64,000 nt of DNA. It comes from Plasmopara viticola (taxonomy: Eukaryota; Oomycota; Peronosporomycetes; Peronosporales; Peronosporaceae). The stretch covers positions 62,001 through 126,000 of the forward strand of contig MBPM02000120.1 in assembly GCA_001695595.3 (NCBI GenBank), given 5' to 3'. Numbering within the stretch: position 1 is the stretch's first letter; every line of letters starts with the position of its first letter. Below, piece after piece: positions 30,595-39,720 of this stretch. The position numbers and the translations under genes were made by a program. The notes under the pieces were generated by a model. It saw only the letters and a list, made by a program, of their open reading frames with translations. It searched no databases and was not told where the DNA came from.

Positions 30595-31920
30595 TGTCCG
30601 ACAAGTACAATTTGACGCTGCATCAGATGGATTCTCAACGGCACTCTAGACGAGAACATTTACATAGTGCAACCGGATGGATATGTCAACGACGTGTACC
30701 CAAATTACGTCTGTCAGCTAATACGCTCCCTTTATGGTTTAAAGCAGTCACCGCGAATGTGGAAACAGACAATTGACGCATCAATGATGGGGATTAAGTT
30801 CAAGAAGTGAGATGCAGACCATTGCATTTATGTCAAGCGGAATGATCATGACTTGGATTTAGTGGCGCTCTACGTTGATGACCTGGTGCTCGCAAGTAAC
30901 AACGATAAGCTGCTAAATACGACTAAGAAAGCACTCAGCGAGCGATTTGGAATGACGGATCTTGGTCGACTCAAGTTCTTTTTGGGAATGGAGATTGATC
31001 AAGAAACTTCGACTGGTAACGTGTCTATTCGTCAGACTAAGTTTGCGAGTGATGTCTTGAAAACGTTCGGCATGAAAAGCAGTAATCCCGTCAGGACACC
31101 TCAAGATCTAGGACTCAAGTTGACCAAGGCCATGTGCGAAGGAGGGTGTTGTCATGAAGAGACAATGGCAAAAGTCCCATATCGAAATGCCGTTGGTTGC
31201 CTCATGTACTTGATGGTTGGGACTCGGCCGGACCTAGCAGCCTCAGTGGGAGTACTCAGCCAATTTGCTTCGGACCCATGTCCAACTCAATGGCAGGCAC
31301 CAAAAATGGGCTTCAGATACGTGCAAGGAACAAAGACGCATGGCATCATGTCTCAAGCTCAAGACCAAGAAGGACTTTGAGGCTATTCAGATGCAGATTG
31401 GGCAGGCGATTTGGAAACCCGACGAAGCACAAGCAGCTATGCGTTCATGATGAATGGAGGTTGCGTCAGCTGGAGAAGCAAGACACAGCGGACAGTTGCA
31501 CTTTCTTCAACAGAGGCAGAGTACATGGCTTTGACAGAAGCAGCTCAAGAGGCGACTTGGTTGAAAACTTTCCTCTTCGAGCTTGGTGAACCATCAAGTA
31601 GTCAAGCTATCAAGATCTACGAAGACAAGCAAGGTTCAATCGCGCTGGCTAAGAATCCCGAATTCCACAAGCGCACCAAACACATCGACATTCGCTATCA
31701 CTTTATACGCGGAAAATTGGAAGATGGCCAAGTGGTGCTCGAGTACTGTCCAACTCAAGATATGCTGGCCGACATCATGACGAAGCCTATTCCAGCTACA
31801 CAGTTCTGCAAACTTCGGAGCATGCTCGGCATTCAAGCACAAAAGGCTGTCGAGTCGAGTGGGAGTGTTGTCGAAGATGTTGGCGAAGAAACGCCTCGAC
31901 CAGCGACTACATATCGGTAA
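30595..31920 (+). pseudogene. pol: Element H RT and RNase H
   Basis: Resumes after I with SDKYNLTLHQMD. A short deletion (about 14 bp) shifts the next 200 bp. The frame 30853-31380 reads [47 protein letters not shown] and QWQAPKMGFRYVQGTKTHG to a TGA (31378-31380, CGA in the N copy). RNase H follows ([74 protein letters not shown]) and ends in the LTR at TTYR stop. PPT at 31857-31865. Confidence 0.87.
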
Positions 31921-32141
31921 GTACTGGTATCTGCAATCGATTGGTGACTGCTTGGAGGAGCCAGTTCAAGATGGGCAAATATCGGCTTTGGGATGGGAAG
32001 ATGGTTGCGCCCGGATGGTGAGTCGCTCTGATTGGCTTAGATAAATCATTGGCTTAGAGGTAGCATGTAGTTGCGAAGTAAGGTACTTTACAATATATTC
32101 ACTTTGCATTTTACCAAATAGTGCACATTTGACCTTCTTTA
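31866..32141 (+). repeat. 3' LTR of element H (about 276 bp)
   Basis: Starts TGTTGTCGAAGATGTTGG; the right boundary near 32141 is set by comparison with the C LTR. Contains one copy of the GCGCCCGGATGG motif and the block CTGATTGGCTTAGATAAATC. Confidence 0.8.
32091..32115 (+). promoter_or_regulatory. LTR core promoter of H: TATA-like plus initiator
   Basis: CAATATA followed by TTCACTTTGCATTTTACC (32098-32115), matching the oomycete initiator plus flanking-region pattern. Same position relative to the LTR end as in A. Confidence 0.5.
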
Positions 32142-32932
32142 ATTTTCAAGCGATTCGGCATGAGTGACTGCAAGGCAGTAATGAGACCGGCTGACTCAAG
32201 CTTACAGCTCGTGCCAAGCGCTGCAAAAACAAAGGCCGATGTTCCATTTCGTGAAGCTGTGGGTGCCTTGATGCATCTAACAACTGCAACGCGTCCAGAC
32301 ATTGCTTCTGCCGTTGGATATGTATCATGTTTCATGGAGAACCCGCAAGCCGAACACTGAATTGCGATCAAAAGAATTCTTCGCTACCTTCAAGGAAGCA
32401 AGTCGCACGGCATCACATTCAAGGCTGGTGATCAAGTGGATTTCCGTGTTCGGATGCAGACTGGGCTGGCGATTATGCGGACCGCAAGACAACTTCTGGC
32501 TTTGCATTTATGTTGATGGGGGCACCTGTGAGTTGGGGGATCAAGAAACAACCGAGCGTTTCGCTCTCGACCAGCGAAGCTGAATACATCGCACTCAGCT
32601 TGGCGATACAAGAAGGCAAGTGGGTACACCGTCTTCTGTGTGAAATTTTAAGTGCAGTTGGTAAAGATAAACCGGAACTAAAGATATTTGAAGATAATCA
32701 ATCATGTATCAAGATGACGAAGAATCCGGCCAACCATGGTCGAGCCAAACACATTGATATCAAGTACCATCACATTCGTGACGAAGTAAAGCGAGGCGAA
32801 GTTAAGCTTGAATATTGCGAGACCTCGGCAATGCTGGCAGACATCATGACGATGGCACTTCCAGGACCACGTCACGCTGACCTTTTGAGGGCTCTCGGAA
32901 TCAAGCGTGCTCGTATTGAGGGGGAGTATTAG
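32142..32932 (+). pseudogene. pol: Element K RT end and RNase H
   Basis: KRFGMSDCKAVMRPADSS and LTTATRPDIASAVGYVSCF, then a TGA at 32358-32360 where B has TGG. A short deletion near 32447 removes GYS before the DADW motif and shifts the frame. RNase H then reads MGAPVSWGIKKQPSVSLSTS, EAEYIALSLAIQEGKWVHR, IFEDNQSCIKMTKNPANHG, AKHIDIKYHHIRDEVKRGE and LADIMTMALPGPRHAD. A one-base change near the end (IKRARIE instead of IHACSY) lets the frame run through the PPT (32918-32926). Confidence 0.85.
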
Positions 32933-33255
32933 AGGTAACCGGTTACCTTCGGCTTTATTCCGGTTAACAAGGCTTTCCAATACGAGCGGCTGCCCGACGT
33001 TTTAAACAAACAACGATGGCGTCATGGACAGACATATGGACAGGCGCACTCAAGATGATTGCGCCCGGATGGTAAGTCCTTCTGATTGGCTTAGATAAAT
33101 TGGTGGCTTAGTATTTGCAAACTAAGGACCTTATAAATACACTCACTTTGAAATCTTCTTTCTTCCTCACAAGTGTCTTCGCTCGGTTCCCCCTCGCGCA
33201 GGCTCTTCACTACACTCCTCAACTCTTTGCCTTCGCTCCGCTCACCCTTCTAACA
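32927..33255 (+). repeat. 3' LTR of element K (329 bp, chimeric)
   Basis: Homologous along its whole length to the B LTR but with one 22-bp motif copy instead of two. Starts TATTAGAGGTAACCGG and ends CACCCTTCTAACA. Contains the clade-1-like middle block at about 33052-33135. Confidence 0.86.
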
Positions 33256-33559
33256 CAAGTGGGCTCACAAGCTACTGTGTGAGATTTTGGCGGCTTCGGG
33301 CGAAGACACTCCAGACTTGAAGATCTTCGAGGACAACTTGTCGTGCATTAAGATGACCAAGAACCCTGTCAACCATGGCTGCGCCAAGCACATTGACATC
33401 AAGTACCATCACATCCGCGATGAAGTGAAGCGTGGGGAAGTTCTCGTCGAGTACTGACAAACTGCGACCATGCTAGCGGACATCATGACGAAGGGACTCG
33501 GCGGACCTCGTCACAAGGACTTGACGATGGCTCTCGACATCCACGCGTGTTCGCATTGA
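33256..33559 (+). pseudogene. pol: Element L RNase H C-terminus
   Basis: Clade-2 RNase H tail: KWAHKLLCEILAASGEDTPD, IFEDNLSCIKMTKNPVNHG (Leu replaces Gln after the catalytic EDN), AKHIDIKYHHIRDEVKRGE. A TGA at 33455-33457 replaces the Cys codon. Then [18 protein letters not shown] and DIHACSH stop. PPT-like TTGAGAGGGCG is at 33556-33566. The left part is removed by K. Confidence 0.83.
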
Positions 33560-33566
33560 GAGGGCG

Positions 33567-33867
33567 TGTTACAGGTGCATGCTGACCAATTGGTACATTG
33601 TACCATGTTGTACCCATTAACCGGTTAGCATGAGCCGGTCCAATACGACCACACGTTGATTAGACGGACAGGCTGATTGAACGAGTAAGGAATGTTTGTG
33701 GTTAGATGCACTTAGTGATAGGATGCACTACTGCGTGTCTACGTAATAACTACCCAACTCTAATAAATCAATCACTTTTGAATTTCCATTCAAACCCCCA
33801 AGTGCCTTCTCCGCTTCAATTTCCTCGCCTCCGTCTTCTACTTAGTACTCAAAGTCACCTTCCATCA
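33567..33867 (+). repeat. 3' LTR of element L (301 bp)
   Basis: Starts TGTTACAGGTGCATGC and ends CCTTCCATCA. It is related to the G and J LTRs in its 5' third (CCATTAACCGGTTAGC, GTCCAATACGACCACACG) but diverged elsewhere. The next five bases, GTTCC, belong to M and are the likely target-site copy. Confidence 0.75.
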
Positions 33868-34915
33868 GTTCCTTGCATGTATCTGAAGCCCATTTTTGGT
33901 GCCTGCCATTGAGTTGGACATGGGTCCGGTTGCATCATGTAAATGTCCTCATCCAGAGTGTTGTTGAGAAAGGCTGTCCTGTCGTCCATCTGATGCAACG
34001 TCAAATTGTACTTGGCCGACAGACTTAGTAGAATCCTGATTGGAGTAAACTTGGCCACTGGTGTAAAAAGTCTCTTCGTAGTCGACACCGTGCTTCTGGG
34101 AGAAACCTTTGGCCGCGAGTCGAGCCTTGAACAGCTCGATCTCTCCGGCTTGATTTTCCTTTATCCGGAAAACCCATCTACAGCCGATAGCCTTTGTTGA
34201 CGCCTGTCGTCCTTTGCGTCGTCCATTGTCTGTCATCGCAAATGCTTGACCTTGGCCGTGCGCGGCTCCATCGACGCCGCCACCTTGCTCTTTGCGCTTC
34301 AAGTCTTCAAGTAGCAGCCGAGACGTGACGAGCTCCCACGATAAAGAGTCGGCTCTTGACTCGAGTGCCGTGATAAGAAATGCGTACGACCCGCTGAGAC
34401 TTGCCAAAAGCGTAATCACCAGGTCGTCCTCGCTAACCGGAGCAAATGCAGCGTCGAGCTGCTCCGCCAGCGTCTTAATCTTGTTTATGTGCGCTAGCAC
34501 ATCTTTCCTTTCATCCATCTTGGCCGTGAAAAAGCGACGACGAAGAAAGAGCTTATTCGCAAGGCTCTTCTTCTGGAAGTGTCCCTCAAGCCGCGACCAT
34601 GTATCGTGTGCCCCACTCGCCGAACGAACCAACGGCAGCTGCGAGTCCTCCATCGCAAGCCAGATGATCGCGAGTGCCTTCCTCGACTTGCACTTGAACG
34701 TGTTCTGGTCCAGCGTAGTAGTCAGGTGTTCCAGCTTGATCTCCCTGCTCACCACTTCCTACAAGTCACGCTCCTCCAGCACCATCTGCATTTTAAACTT
34801 CCACATGTGAAAGTTCGTTCCATCGAACTTGTTAATGCGGTTGTTGGTGGTGGCGTCCATGGCAAGGGAGAAGTCGGTGTCGGAGTTTGGGAAGACGGAG
34901 CTTGGGCTCATAGCC
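33868..34915 (-). pseudogene. gag-pol: Element M: Gag fused to RT, internally deleted
   Basis: Minus-strand clade-1 element without protease and integrase. From the PBS ATG at 34911 (MSPSS), Gag is frameshifted near 34755 and again readable to GRRKGRQAS. It then joins TKAIGCRWVFRIKENQ of RT directly; the zinc knuckle, PR, INT and linker are gone. RT reads to LHQMDDRTAFLNNTLDEDIY and MMQPD, then jumps by a second deletion to PCPTQWQAPKMGFRYMQGT. The YVDD region is deleted. L's LTR cuts it at 33868. N carries the same first junction. Confidence 0.85.
34903..34915 (-). other. Primer-binding site of M, one change
   Basis: Minus strand GGCTATGAGCCCA: one change from consensus. The Gag ATG is retained. 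Confidence 0.7.
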
Positions 34916-35192
34916 TGAAGAAGGTCAAGTGTGCACTAGTTGGTAGAATGCAAAGTAAATATATTTTAAAGGATCTTAGTTCGCAACTACATGCTATTTC
35001 TAAGCCAATGATTTAATTAAGCCAATCAGAACGACTTACCATCCGGGCGCAATCATCTTCCCATCCCAAAGTCAATCTTTTGCCCATCTTGAATCGGATC
35101 CTCCAAGTAGTCATCGACTGATTGCAGATACCGGTACTTATCGATACGCAGTCACTGGTCGAAGCGTTTCTTCACCATCATCTTCGACTACA
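34916..35192 (-). repeat. LTR shared by M (5') and N (3'), 277 bp
   Basis: The left side touches M's PBS and the right side touches N's PPT (CTCCCACTC plus, 35193-35201). One LTR therefore serves as 5' LTR of M and 3' LTR of N. The minus strand starts TGTAGTCGAAGATGATGG and ends GGCTTCAGGCT-proximal CTTCTTCA-like sequence (plus TGAAGAAGGTC). Confidence 0.84.
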
Positions 35193-36015
35193 CTCCCACT
35201 CAACTCGACAGCCTTTTGTGCTTGAATGCTGAGCATGCTCCGAAGTTTGCGGAATTGTGTAGCTGGAATAGACTTCGTCACGATGTCGGCCAGCATATCC
35301 TGAGTTGGACAGTACTCGAGCATCACATGGCCATCTTCCACTTTTTCGCGTATAAAGTGATAGCGAATGTCGATGTGTTTGGTGCGCTTGTGGAATTCGG
35401 GATTCTTAGCCAGCGCGATTGAACCTTGGTTGTCTTCGTAGATCTTGATCGCTAACTACTTGATAGTTCACCAAGCTCGAAGAGGAAAGTTTTCAACCAA
35501 GTCGCCTCTTGAGCTGCTTCTGTCAAAGCCATGTACTCTGCCTCTGTTGAAGAAAGTGCAACTGTCCGCTGTGTCTTGCTTCTCCAGCTGACGCAACCTC
35601 CATACATCATGAACGCATAGCCGTTTGTGCTTCGTCGGGTTTCCAAATCGCCTGCCCATTCTGCATCTGAATAGCCTCGAAGTCCTTTTTGGTCTTGAGA
35701 TTGAAACATGATGCCATGCGTCTTTGTTCCTTGCACGAATCTGAAGCCCATTTTTGGTGCCTGCCATTGAGTTGGACATGGGTCCGAAGTAAATTGACTG
35801 AGTACTCCCACTGAGGCTGCTGGGTCCGGCCGAGTCCCAACCATCAAGTACATGAGGCAACCAACGGTATTTCGATATGGGACTTTTGCCATTGTCTCTT
35901 CATGGCAACACCCTCCTTCGCACATGGCCTTGGTCAACTTGAGTCCTGGATCTTGAGGTGTCCTGATGGAATTACTGTTTTCCATGCCGAACTTCTTTCT
36001 AGATGTCACTCGCAA
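35193..36015 (-). pseudogene. pol: Element N RNase H and connection domain
   Basis: Reads [76 protein letters not shown] (the catalytic DADW is DAEW) and [16 protein letters not shown] to GELSSS, then a frameshift with stop near 35454. The tail MEDGHVMLEYCPTQDMLAD and IVTKSIPATQFRKLRSML runs into the LTR. Confidence 0.84.
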
Positions 36016-37313
36016 ACTTAGTCTGACGAATAGACACGTTACAAGTCAAAGTTTCTTGATCAATCTCCATTCCCGAAAACAACTTGAGTCGACCAAGATC
36101 CGTCATTTCGAATCGCTCGCTGAGTGCTTTCTTAGCATATTTAGCAGCTTGTCGTTGTAACTTGTCATTCCGCTTGACATAAATGCAATGGTCTGCATCA
36201 CACTTCTTGAACTTCATCCCCATCATAAATGCGTCAATTGTCTGATTACACATTCGCGGTGACTGCTTCAAACCATAGAGGGAGCGCTTTAGCTGGCAGA
36301 CGTAGTTTGAGTACATGTCGTTGACATATCCATCCGGTTGCATCATGTAAATGTCCTCATCCAGAGTGTTGTTGAGAAAGGCTGTCCTGTCGTCCATCTG
36401 ATGCAACGTCAAATTGTACTTGGCCGACAGACTTAGTAGAATCCTGATTGGAGTAAACTTGGCCACTGGTGTAAAAGTCTCTTCGTAGTCGACGCCGTGC
36501 TTCTGGGAGAAACCTTTGGCCGCGAGTCGAGCCTTGAACAGCTCGATCTCTCCGGCTTGATTTTCCTTTATCCGGAAAACCCATCTACAGCCGATAGCCT
36601 TTGTTGACGCCTGTCGTCCTTTGCGTCGTCCATTGTCTGTCATCGCAAATGCTTGACCTTGGCCGTGCGCGGCCCCATCGACGCCGCCACCTTGCTCTTT
36701 GCGCTTCAAGTCTTCAAGTAGCAGCCGAGACGTGACGAGTTCCCACGATAAAGAGTCGGCTCTTGACTCTGCCGTGATAAGAAACGCGTACGACTCCCTG
36801 AGACTTGCCAAAAGCGTGATCACAAGGTCGTCCTCGCTAACCGGAGCACCACAACGTCGAGCTGCTCCGCCAGCGTCTTCATCTTGTTAATGTGCGCGAG
36901 CACATCTTCCTCTTCATCCATCTTGGCCGTGAAGCAGCGACGACGAAGAAAGAGCTTATTCGCAAGGCTCTTCTTCTCGAAATGTCCCTCAAGCCGCGAC
37001 CATGCATCGTGTGCCCCACTCGCCGAACGAACCAACGGCAGCTGCGAGTCCTCCATCGCAAGACAGATGATCGCGAGCGCCTTCCTTGACTTGCGCTTGA
37101 ACGTATTCTGGTCCAGCGCAGTAGTCAGGTGTTCCAGCTTGATCTCCCCGCTCACCACTTCCCACAAGTCACGCTCCTCCAGCACCATCTGCATCTTAAA
37201 CCTTCAAGTGTGGAAGTTCGTTCCATCGAACTTGTTGATGCGGTTGGTGGTGGAGGCGTCCATGGCAAGGGCGAAGTCGGTGTCGGAGTCAGGGAAGACG
37301 GACCTTGGGCTTA
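35999..37313 (-). pseudogene. gag-pol: Element N: Gag fused to RT without YVDD
   Basis: The start codon position in the PBS is ATA (37313-37311), so initiation is lost. Gag is readable from about 37300 and in the frame 36820-37194 (MQMVLEERDLWEVVSGEIKL), with a one-base shift near 36850. It continues at 36823 through GRRKGRQAS fused to TKAIGCRWVFRIKENQ, the same deletion junction as M. RT runs LHQMDDRTAFLNNTL and KRSLYGLKQSPRMCNQTIDA to CIYVKRND. About 60 bp with the YVDD active site are then missing before LQRQAAKYAKKALSERFEM. Without PR, INT and RT active site it could move only with helper proteins. Confidence 0.86.
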
Positions 37314-37318
37314 TAACC
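37306..37318 (-). other. Primer-binding site of N with mutated start codon
   Basis: Minus strand GGTTATAAGCCCA: a G-to-A change turns the overlapping ATG into ATA. Confidence 0.75.
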
Positions 37319-37609
37319 TGAAGAAGCTCGAGAGTGCACTAGTTGGTGAAATGCAAAGTGAATATATTCAAAGGTCCTTAGTTCGCAACTACATGCTACC
37401 TCTAAGCCAATCATTTATCTAAGCCAATCAGAACGACTCACCATCCGGGCGCAATCATCTTCCCATCCAGAAACCGATCTTTTGCCCATCTTGAACCCGC
37501 TCCCTCAGTCAGTCATCAACTGATTGCGGATACCGGTACTTACCGATATCTAGTCGCTGTTCGAGGCGTTTGTCCGCCAACATCTTCGACAAGAGTCGTA
37601 TCCTCAACA
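37319..37609 (-). repeat. LTR shared by N (5') and O (3'), 291 bp
   Basis: The left side touches N's PBS and the right side touches O's PPT (CTCCCACTC, 37610-37618). Almost identical to the 292-bp LTR of C. The minus strand starts TGTTGAGGATACGACTC. Confidence 0.86.
37345..37370 (-). promoter_or_regulatory. LTR core promoter of N/O
   Basis: The minus strand has TGAATATA followed by TTCACTTTGCATTTCACC at 37345-37362, the same initiator-like pattern as in A and H with one change. Confidence 0.42.
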
Positions 37610-37929
37610 CTCCCACTCGACTCGTCAGCGCTTGGAGACTTGATGCCCAATTTGTTCCGAAAATTTTGAAATTGGACCGCAGTTATTGGCTTGGTCATAA
37701 TGTCAGCGAGCATGTCGTGCGTCGAACAATACTGCAGCATGGCTTGACCGTCTTCCACTTTCTCCCGCACGAAGTGGTACCGAATGTCGATATGCTTGGT
37801 GCGCTTGTGAAACTCTGGATTCTTGGCCAAAGCGATGGAACCTTGATTGTCCTCGTAGAACTTGATCGCTCGGCTTCTTGATATTTCACCAAGCTCGCAC
37901 AGAAAGGTTTTAACCAAGTTGCCTCTTGA
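37610..37929 (-). pseudogene. pol: Element O RNase H C-terminus, cut by satellite
   Basis: Reads [80 protein letters not shown] and [13 protein letters not shown], ending in the LTR. Closely similar to C. At about 37929 (plus CCTCTTGAG) the match to C stops abruptly and satellite monomer sequence begins. The rest of O is absent or lies elsewhere. Confidence 0.85.
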
Positions 37930-38809
37930 GGTGGTACGAAGATAAACGGCTAAAGATACGTCCTTTCTTTCATTCTTGAAGTGCGCAGACGCAATACATT
38001 TAAAAGTAAGCGTATTTTCGCTCTTGTGAAGTGCTGAGATGATATATGACCAAAGATACGTCTTTTCTATCATTCTAGACGTGCGCAGACACTAAAAATT
38101 CACAACTAAGCGTAAATTCGCTCTTGTGAAGTGCTGAGATGATATATGACCATGTCTACGGCCATTCTATCTTTCTAGACGTGTGCAGACGCAATAGAGC
38201 CACAACTAAGCGTATAGTCGCTCTTGTGAAATGCTGAGATGATATACGGTCATAAATACGTCCTTTCTATGTGGTTAGACGTGTGCAGACGTAATAGAGC
38301 CACAACAAGCGTATATTCGCTCCTGTGAAGTCCTGGGATGATGTACGGCCATAAACATGTCCTTCCTATCATTCTAGACGTGCGCAGACGCAATAGAGCC
38401 ACAACAAAGCGTATATTCGCTCTTGAGAAGTGCTGAGATGATATATGACCATAGATACGGCCTTTCTACCATTCTAGACGTGTACAGACGCAGTAGATTC
38501 ACAACTAAGCGTATGGTCGCTCTCTTGAAGTGGTGTGATGAGAAATGGCTAAAGATACGTCCTTTCTTTCATTCTTGACGTGCGCAGACGCAATACATTT
38601 TAAACCAAGCGTATATTCGCTCTTGTGAAGCGCTGAGATGATATAAGACCAAAGATACGGCCTTTCTACCTATCTAGACGTGTGCAGACACAAAAGATTC
38701 ACAACAGAGCGTATATTCGCTCTTGTGAAGAAGTGAGATGATATTTGACCATAGATACGGCCTTTCTATCGTTCTAGACGTGTGCAGACGCTATAGATAC
38801 ACAACTAAG

Positions 38810-39720
38810 CGTATTGTCGCTCTTGTGAAGTGCTGGGATGATGTACGGCCATAGATACGTCGTTTCTATCATTCTAGACGTGCGCAGATGCAACGGAGCC
38901 ACAACAAGCGTATATTCGCTCTTCTGAAATGCTGTGTAGATATACGGCCATAGACACATCCTTTCTATCATTCTAGACGTGCGTGGATGCAACAGGGTCA
39001 CAACAAAGCGTAATGCTTGACGTGCGCAGACGCAATAGAGCCACAACAAGCGTACAGTGGCTGTTGTGGAGTGCTGAGATGATATACGGAAATAGATTCA
39101 TCATTTCTATCATTCTAGACGTGCGCAGACGCAACAGAGCCGCAACAAAGCGTATATTCGATCTTCTGAGGTGCTGTGAAGATATACGGCCATAGATACA
39201 TCCTTTCTATCATTCTAGACGTGCGTAGATGCAACAGCATCACAATTAAGCATACGACCGCTCTTGTGAAGTGCTGGGATGATGTACGGCCATAGATACG
39301 TCCTTTCTATCATTCTAGACGTGCGCAGATGCAACGGAGCCACAACAAGCGTATATTCGCTCTTCTGAAGTGCTGTGTAGATATACGGCCATAGGCACAT
39401 CCTTTCTATCATTCTAGACGTGCGTGGATGCAACAGGGTCACAACAAAGCGTAATGCTTGACGTGCGCAGACCATCATGCTTGACGTGCGCAGACGCAAT
39501 AGAGCCACAACAAGCGTACAGTGGCTGTTGTGGAGTGCCGAGATGATATACGGAAATAGATTCATCCTTTTTATCATTCTAGACGTGCGCAGACGCAACA
39601 GAGCCGCAACAAAGCGTATATTCGCTCTTCTGAGGTGCTGTGAAGATATACAGCCATAGCTACATCCTTTCTATCATTCTAGACGTGCGTAGATGCAACA
39701 GCATCACAATTAAGCATCTG
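38810..39720 (+). repeat. Direct duplication of about 430 bp within satellite
   Basis: Two similar copies with rare variants GTGCGTGGATGCAACAGGGT (near 38990 and 39421) and CAGTGGCTGTTGTGGAGTGC. Both contain a monomer shortened by about 60 bp (AAGCGTAATGCTTGACGTGC). The second copy has an extra 23-bp repeat of CATGCTTGACGTGCGCAGAC at about 39467-39490. Confidence 0.8.

Larger units (their letters stand above)
20453..32141 (+). mobile_element. Copia element H (clade 1), split by I; 5' part outside window
   Basis: Blocks 20453-21711 and 30595-32141 are joined at the insertion site of I. They cover late protease to the 3' LTR. F sits on its left, so the Gag half should lie beyond the left window edge. 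The right flank is clade-2 RT (K), entered in the middle of the motif ILKRFGM, so H inserted into K. Confidence 0.82.
32142..33255 (+). mobile_element. Copia element K (clade 2), 3' part
   Basis: RT C-terminus to 3' LTR. The left side is occupied by H, so the 5' part should lie beyond the window. The right flank CAAGT (33256-33260) is the expected target-site copy in L, whose RNase H continues as KWAHKLLCEIL. Confidence 0.8.

Noticed and set aside
2573..37321. Antisense open frames of 60-208 codons opposite the retroelement genes (for example 8666-9292)
   Set aside because: Shadows of the Gag/Pol coding strand; they match in every sister copy only because the sense strand is conserved.
34916..37609. 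M, N and O as three separate nested insertions
   Set aside because: No TSD or interrupted host sequence lies between them. Each LTR joins a PBS on one side to a PPT on the other, which fits a tandem array, not nesting.
1..37929. Host protein-coding genes between elements
   Set aside because: Every interval outside LTRs is explained by Copia Gag-Pol of one of the nested elements; no leftover coding segment was found.
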